Shown one piece after another: positions 11,392-14,905 of a stretch of DNA of 14,905 bases. Numbering within the stretch: position 1 is the first letter of the stretch; the number at the start of each line of letters is the position of its first letter. Origin of the DNA: Sterolibacterium sp964437515 (GTDB lineage: Bacteria; Pseudomonadota; Gammaproteobacteria; Burkholderiales; Rhodocyclaceae); contig CAYTHB010000069.1 of the NCBI GenBank assembly GCA_964437515.1, positions 1 through 14,905 of the forward strand, given 5' to 3'. A program made the translations under genes and the position numbers. A model generated the notes under the pieces. The model did not search any database and was not told the DNA's origin. It saw nothing but the letters and a program-made list of their open reading frames with translations.

Positions 11392-13242
11392 TCAGCTTGG
11401 GCGGGTGAGTTGCGAATAGAGTAGCGGCAGGCGGCGGGCGAGTTCCTCGGGGTGGCGCAGCACGAGAAATCCGCCGGGGCCGAACAGATGGGGTAGATAG
11501 TCTGCGCCTTCGCGGTCGATAGTCAGGCAGAACGGCCGGATACCGGCGCGGCGCGCTTCGATCAGACTCATGCGGGTGTCTTCGATGGCGTAGCGGCCTT
11601 CGTAGGCATCAATGTCGGTGGGTTTGCCATCAGAGAGTATGAGCAGCAGGCGTTGCGCTTGTCCTTGTTCCGCGAGTAGGGCGGTGGCGCGGCGGATGGC
11701 GGCACCCATGCGGGTGTAGTAGCCCGGACGGATGGCGGCGATGCGTCCGCGACACTGGGCATCGTAAGCTTCTGCAAAGGGTTTGATTTCGTGAAAACGG
11801 ACGTGGCCGCGCTTGAGCGAGGAGAAGCCATGCATGGCAAAGGCATCGTCGCAGGCGCAGAGGGCTTCGGCAAACAGCATCATGCCGTCGCGGATGGCAT
11901 CAATGACGCGCATATCATCGGCAATCCCGGCATCGGTCGACAGTGAGAGATCGGCCAGCAGCAAGCAGGCGAGATCGCGCTCCTGTTGCGTGCGGGAAAG
12001 ATAAGCAGGCATTCCGCCGGCCTGTCCGGCGCGACGGTCGGCAAAGGCACGCACGCAGGCTTCGATGTCGAGTTCTTCGCCATCGGCCTGGTTTTTTTGC
12101 CAGCGGCGTGCGGGGGCTAGTGCGGCAAACTGTGAACGCAGTCGACGTGCGGCTGTTTGCAGATGTTCAGGGAGTGGCATGGGCGGAGCCTTGCGTGCCT
12201 GCATGTTTTGCAGACGACACCAATCGGGTTTCATCTGGCGTTTTTTCCAGTCCCATTCAGGGAGGGGAATCCCTTCGCCTAGCGGGGTGTCATCTTCGGC
12301 GGCAGAAGGCAGATCGAGGTCGAAGCGGATTTTGCTGGCGACCGCCTTGTCGTCACGCGCGAGTGTGAGCTTGTCCATGTTTTCCGCTTTTTGAGCGGCA
12401 TCGGGGTCGGGGTCTTCGTCGGTGTCACGATTGACCTTGATGTACTCCGCCCAGGAAAGCAGGCTTTCGGCGCGGAACATCATGAGGAAAGGCGATTCGT
12501 TTTCCGGCATGTCGGCGCGTTCGGCCTGATGACGCTTTTCGCTGCCTTTTTGCTCCTGACCACCGCCTTCGGCAGTTTCGTGTTGTTTGCGGTTTGATGC
12601 GGATTTCAGCATCAGGTCGGGCAAGGGGCGCAGCCAGAGGGGGACAGGCTGGATATCAAGGGATTTTTTGCGAGTCAGTGGGGGCAGTTCCGTTATGCTG
12701 CCGGGGTTTTGCAGTGCGCAGCGCAGGGCGTGTTCGCGCGCAGCTTCATCGGCAGGCAGATGTGCGGGGGCGATGCGTAATGCCAGTGTGGCTGCCACGA
12801 GACGTTCATAGCGGGGTTTGAGTCCGGGGTAGTCCGTCAGAACAGCCAGTGTGGCTTGCTGGTTGGCGACCAGCCATTGATCGTTGGCGGAAAATTCCGT
12901 TGAGCGTGCCGCCAATGCGGCGAGCCATAAATACAAATCGCGGTTGAGTTCCTGGGTGGGGAAGAGTGCGATACGGGGGGGGAGATGCAGGGTTTCCGTA
13001 TCGCGTGCGGCGAGTGCGGTACGATGGCCCGTATGAGCCATGCGCTGGAGGAAACGTCGACGACCGCTGTGTCCCAGATCGGCTGAGGGGGCTACACGCA
13101 GACCTGAGTCTCCACCAAAGGCACGGAACAACAAGCCGACACTACGCTCGATTTCATCCAGTGTGACCGCCGCTTGAGGATATTCACGCTGGGCAACGCG
13201 GGTGACGATGCGATGCCAAAGTTCTCCAACGAATTCTTCCAT
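11392..13242 (-). CDS. norD: NorD, VWA-domain nitric oxide reductase activation protein
   Basis: A 616-aa protein of the NorD/CbbO type. The C-terminal von Willebrand factor A domain (about residues 420-612) has a complete MIDAS: DLSLS at 431-435, Thr510 (YYTRMGAAI) and SDGKPTD at 537-543. The N-terminal half is helical, with a low-complexity charged linker at about 217-250. NorD works with the AAA+ protein NorQ in inserting the metal centre of NorB. The ATG at 13242 is the only reasonable start, since an in-frame TGA lies 12 nt upstream; no clear Shine-Dalgarno is seen. It is the last gene of the leftward cluster and has no visible terminator before the convergent corA. Confidence 0.93.
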   Translation of the reverse strand: MEEFVGELWHRIVTRVAQREYPQAAVTLDEIERSVGLLFRAFGGDSGLRVAPSADLGHSGRRRFLQRMAHTGHRTALAARDTETLHLPPRIALFPTQELNRDLYLWLAALAARSTEFSANDQWLVANQQATLAVLTDYPGLKPRYERLVAATLALRIAPAHLPADEAAREHALRCALQNPGSITELPPLTRKKSLDIQPVPLWLRPLPDLMLKSASNRKQHETAEGGGQEQKGSEKRHQAERADMPENESPFLMMFRAESLLSWAEYIKVNRDTDEDPDPDAAQKAENMDKLTLARDDKAVASKIRFDLDLPSAAEDDTPLGEGIPLPEWDWKKRQMKPDWCRLQNMQARKAPPMPLPEHLQTAARRLRSQFAALAPARRWQKNQADGEELDIEACVRAFADRRAGQAGGMPAYLSRTQQERDLACLLLADLSLSTDAGIADDMRVIDAIRDGMMLFAEALCACDDAFAMHGFSSLKRGHVRFHEIKPFAEAYDAQCRGRIAAIRPGYYTRMGAAIRRATALLAEQGQAQRLLLILSDGKPTDIDAYEGRYAIEDTRMSLIEARRAGIRPFCLTIDREGADYLPHLFGPGGFLVLRHPEELARRLPLLYSQLTRPS

Positions 13243-13275
13243 GTCAGCGTATCAGGCCTGTTGCATAGGTCAGGA

Positions 13276-13698
13276 TCAATGCCGTGGGCCGATGAGTGGG
13301 TAAATATATTCACGGCCGGCGATGGCGCGCGCTAGACCAAAGACACCTAGGAGCACCAGTGTGGAATGGATGCAGGTGAAATAGAGGATGACCACCACCC
13401 ATGTCCATTGTGAGTGCGAGCCGCCGAAGGCAATGAATATGGCACTGAGGATAATGAGCAATACGCCTCCCCACAGGCTGACGAAAAAGGTCTGGTTGAT
13501 GTGGCCGTGTGCCAGTGAGCCTGCATCTTTACGGTAATGCCAGCGCAACCAGGCCAGAATCAGAAAAGAGATACCGGGAAGTAGCAATAGATTGGAAAGG
13601 TAAAGCCCTTCGGCCGTAATTGCCAGTACCTGATCGAAATCATCGTCGTCGCCGTCGCCATCAACATTCTCGTTTTCTTGTTGTATGGCGTCGTTCAT
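13276..13698 (-). CDS. Membrane protein with acidic N-terminal tail in the nor cluster (DUF4870-like)
   Basis: The 140-aa product starts with an acidic tail (about 8 Asp and several Glu in residues 2-23, including DGDGDDDDFD). It then has hydrophobic segments near 31-51, 69-89 and 97-125, and ends ARAIAGREYIYPLIG. The end, with alanine/arginine then Gly-x-x-Tyr-x-Tyr-Pro, resembles DUF4870-type membrane proteins; this is a weak family call. It lies between norQ (5-nt gap) and norD (33-nt gap) on the same strand, so it is probably co-transcribed and might assist assembly or membrane association of the NorQ-NorD complex. No catalytic motif is visible. Confidence 0.8.
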   Translation of the reverse strand: MNDAIQQENENVDGDGDDDDFDQVLAITAEGLYLSNLLLLPGISFLILAWLRWHYRKDAGSLAHGHINQTFFVSLWGGVLLIILSAIFIAFGGSHSQWTWVVVILYFTCIHSTLVLLGVFGLARAIAGREYIYPLIGPRH

Positions 13699-13703
13699 GA
13701 TTT

Positions 13704-14528
13704 TTAACGTCCGAAAGTGGCGAGAACGACTTCCATGAGTGCCGTGGTGATTTCACGGTCGTCAGACAGGCTTTCGATCAGCGTGCTACGACAGGCAATC
13801 ACGGGATCCATGCCGTTACGGATGAGCAAGGCAGCGTAAACGAGGAGGCGCGTACTCGGGACTTCTTCGAGATCGACGTCTTTCAGATTGCGCAGGCTAC
13901 GACCGATGGAGACGAGTCGTCGCGCGGTCATTTCGTCACAGCCTGTTTCACCCCTCAGAATGGCCTCTTCACGCTCGGCAGCAGGGAAGTCAAAGCTCAA
14001 GGCTACAAAACGCTGGCGGGTCGAAGGCTTCATGCTTTTCATGAAGTTCTGGTAGCCCGGATTGTAAGAAACAATCAGCATGAAACTATCCGGTGCGTGC
14101 AGCACTTCACCCGTGCGATCGATGGGCAGGGTGCGACGATGATCGGCGACAGGGTGAATGACGACAGTGGTGTCCTTGCGTGCTTCAACAACTTCGTCGA
14201 GATAGCAGATACCGCCTTCACGCACGGCACGCGTGAGCGGGCCGTCATTCCAGTAAGTTGCACCGCCGTCACCAATCAGGTGGCGACCAATGAGATCGGC
14301 GGCGGTGAGGTCGTCGTGACAGGCGACAGTGAACAGGGGTAAATCCAGTTTGGCCGCCATGTGGGCAACGAATCGTGTCTTGCCCACACCCGTGGGGCCT
14401 TTGATGAGGAGCGGTAAACGATTGCGCCAGGCCTGCTCAAAAAGCTCGACTTCATTCCCCGCCGCCTCGTAGTAGGGAACGGCTGTTTCCGGCGATGTTT
14501 GTCGCTGTGGGGCATTCATGGCAGACAT
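13704..14528 (-). CDS. norQ: NorQ, MoxR-type AAA+ ATPase for nitric oxide reductase maturation
   Basis: The protein is a MoxR-family AAA+ ATPase of the NorQ/CbbQ group. In the 274-aa form from 14528 (MSAMNAPQ) the Walker A is GPTGVGKT (residues 44-51), Walker B is ICYLDEVVEA (107-116), and sensor 1 is VSYNPGYQ (153-160) with an arginine-finger segment STRQRF. With NorD it remodels immature NorCB. The frame is open to 14606, but that would overlap the upstream gene by 53 nt and add an unconserved hydrophobic segment; ATG 14528 or 14519 fits the usual length of about 270 aa. No clear Shine-Dalgarno precedes either. It is followed after 5 nt by the acidic membrane protein gene. Confidence 0.93.
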   Translation of the reverse strand: MSAMNAPQRQTSPETAVPYYEAAGNEVELFEQAWRNRLPLLIKGPTGVGKTRFVAHMAAKLDLPLFTVACHDDLTAADLIGRHLIGDGGATYWNDGPLTRAVREGGICYLDEVVEARKDTTVVIHPVADHRRTLPIDRTGEVLHAPDSFMLIVSYNPGYQNFMKSMKPSTRQRFVALSFDFPAAEREEAILRGETGCDEMTARRLVSIGRSLRNLKDVDLEEVPSTRLLVYAALLIRNGMDPVIACRSTLIESLSDDREITTALMEVVLATFGR

Positions 14529-14553
14529 GGAAATAAGAATGAGGAAATGTGTG

Positions 14554-14823
14554 TCATGAAGAATGGGACATCCCGAAATAATACGCAAGACCGATGGCAA
14601 GGACAACGATGGCTAGCCAGAGCAGGATGATGAGTCTCCAGTGGAGTGCTGCGTGACGCAGCCCCATGAACTCATCTGCCACCCACCAGCCTTTGATGCC
14701 CGCTATGCCCAGCAGCAGGCCGACGGCCAGGGGGCCGTGCGCGCCTTCTTCACCGAGAAACCATGTAATGAAAGTGGCGATCAGCAGTGCTGCAAAGGTG
14801 AGATCCAGTGTGCGTGTATTCAT
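14554..14823 (-). CDS. norF: COX4/NorF-like small membrane protein
   Basis: An 89-92-aa protein with three hydrophobic segments (near residues 9-27, 34-53 and 64-86) and the signature IKGWWVADEFMGLRHAALHWR (46-66 of the longer form, from 14832). This fits prokaryotic cytochrome c oxidase subunit IV-like proteins, of which NorF is the form linked to nitric oxide reductase. The symbol rests on context. The start is either ATG 14823 (5 nt after the norE stop) or GTG 14832, which overlaps that stop in GTGA. NorE and NorF are accessory to NO reductase, and their exact function is unsettled. Confidence 0.8.
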   Translation of the reverse strand: MNTRTLDLTFAALLIATFITWFLGEEGAHGPLAVGLLLGIAGIKGWWVADEFMGLRHAALHWRLIILLWLAIVVLAIGLAYYFGMSHSS

Positions 14824-14828
14824 GATAT

Positions 14829-14905
14829 TCACCGCATGACATAAACGAGAGGGAAGAGGATCAGCCAGACCAGATCGACCATGTGCCAGTAGCTCGCGCC
14901 GGTTT
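14829..14905 (-). CDS. norE: NorE-like cytochrome c oxidase subunit III family protein (3' end, partial)
   Basis: The last 24 codons and the TGA (14829-14831) of a gene entering from the right edge. It encodes a tail ending SYWHMVDLVWLILFPLVYVMR, with YWHMVDLVW and FPLVYVMR the usual end of haem-copper oxidase subunit III proteins. NorE is the subunit III-like protein of nor clusters; with norF, norQ and norD downstream this reading is favoured, though an oxidase subunit III cannot be excluded from the fragment. The gene overlaps or abuts norF. Confidence 0.8.
   Translation of the reverse strand, partial: TGASYWHMVDLVWLILFPLVYVMR

Noticed and set aside
14529..14606. Longer norQ start at 14606
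   Set aside because: It would overlap the norF-like gene and add a hydrophobic leader foreign to this cytoplasmic ATPase family.

Overview
The window looks like a chromosomal segment of a denitrification-capable proteobacterium, most likely a beta- or gammaproteobacterium. The clues are a RnfH-family gene directly before guaB, proteobacterial-type GuaB and GuaA, and a nitric-oxide-reductase accessory cluster. No species is claimed. The housekeeping genes are interrupted by small accessory modules, mostly toxin-antitoxin-type genes, and the boundaries of several can be read in the sequence.

Left part (1-2840). A palindromic repeat cluster (83-242) runs into the 3' end of a leftward GAF + HD-GYP phosphodiesterase gene. 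A rightward gene for a zinc-ribbon membrane protein follows, with a good sigma70-type promoter and a perfect-stem terminator. A gene-free stretch of about 435 bp holds one arm of a long inverted repeat, several GC-rich hairpins and the operator/promoter of the next module.

First accessory module (2467-3829). A prlF-yhaV type II toxin-antitoxin pair lies between two nearly identical 32-bp inverted repeats. It sits immediately upstream of rnfH.

Guanine nucleotide core (3867-7396). rnfH-like gene, guaB (IMP dehydrogenase) and guaA (GMP synthase). GuaB converts IMP to XMP and GuaA converts XMP to GMP. An intrinsic terminator separates guaB from guaA, so they are not a simple uninterrupted operon here.

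Second accessory region (7397-10254). The last 18 bp of guaA, including the stop codon, recur at 8318-8335 with two mismatches. This is the expected footprint of an element integrated at the guaA 3' end, a known attachment site for integrative elements. The roughly 940-bp insert carries a HigB2/RelE-like toxin gene, an Xre-type antitoxin gene, a fragment resembling an AbrB-type antitoxin start, and a 19-bp direct repeat near both ends. It has no integrase. Next come a terminator that probably once served guaA, a possible IS-end remnant, and a Fic-domain protein with an N-terminal AbiEi-like DNA-binding region. The Fic promoter hexamers lie inside 13-bp repeats spaced 23 bp apart.

Right part (10420-14905). 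A CorA-family metal transporter gene converges on a leftward cluster. In transcription order the cluster is norE-like (partial, cut by the window end), a small COX4/NorF-like membrane protein, norQ (MoxR-type AAA+ ATPase), an acidic-tailed membrane protein and norD (VWA protein). NorQ and NorD act in maturation of nitric oxide reductase; norCB is not in the window.
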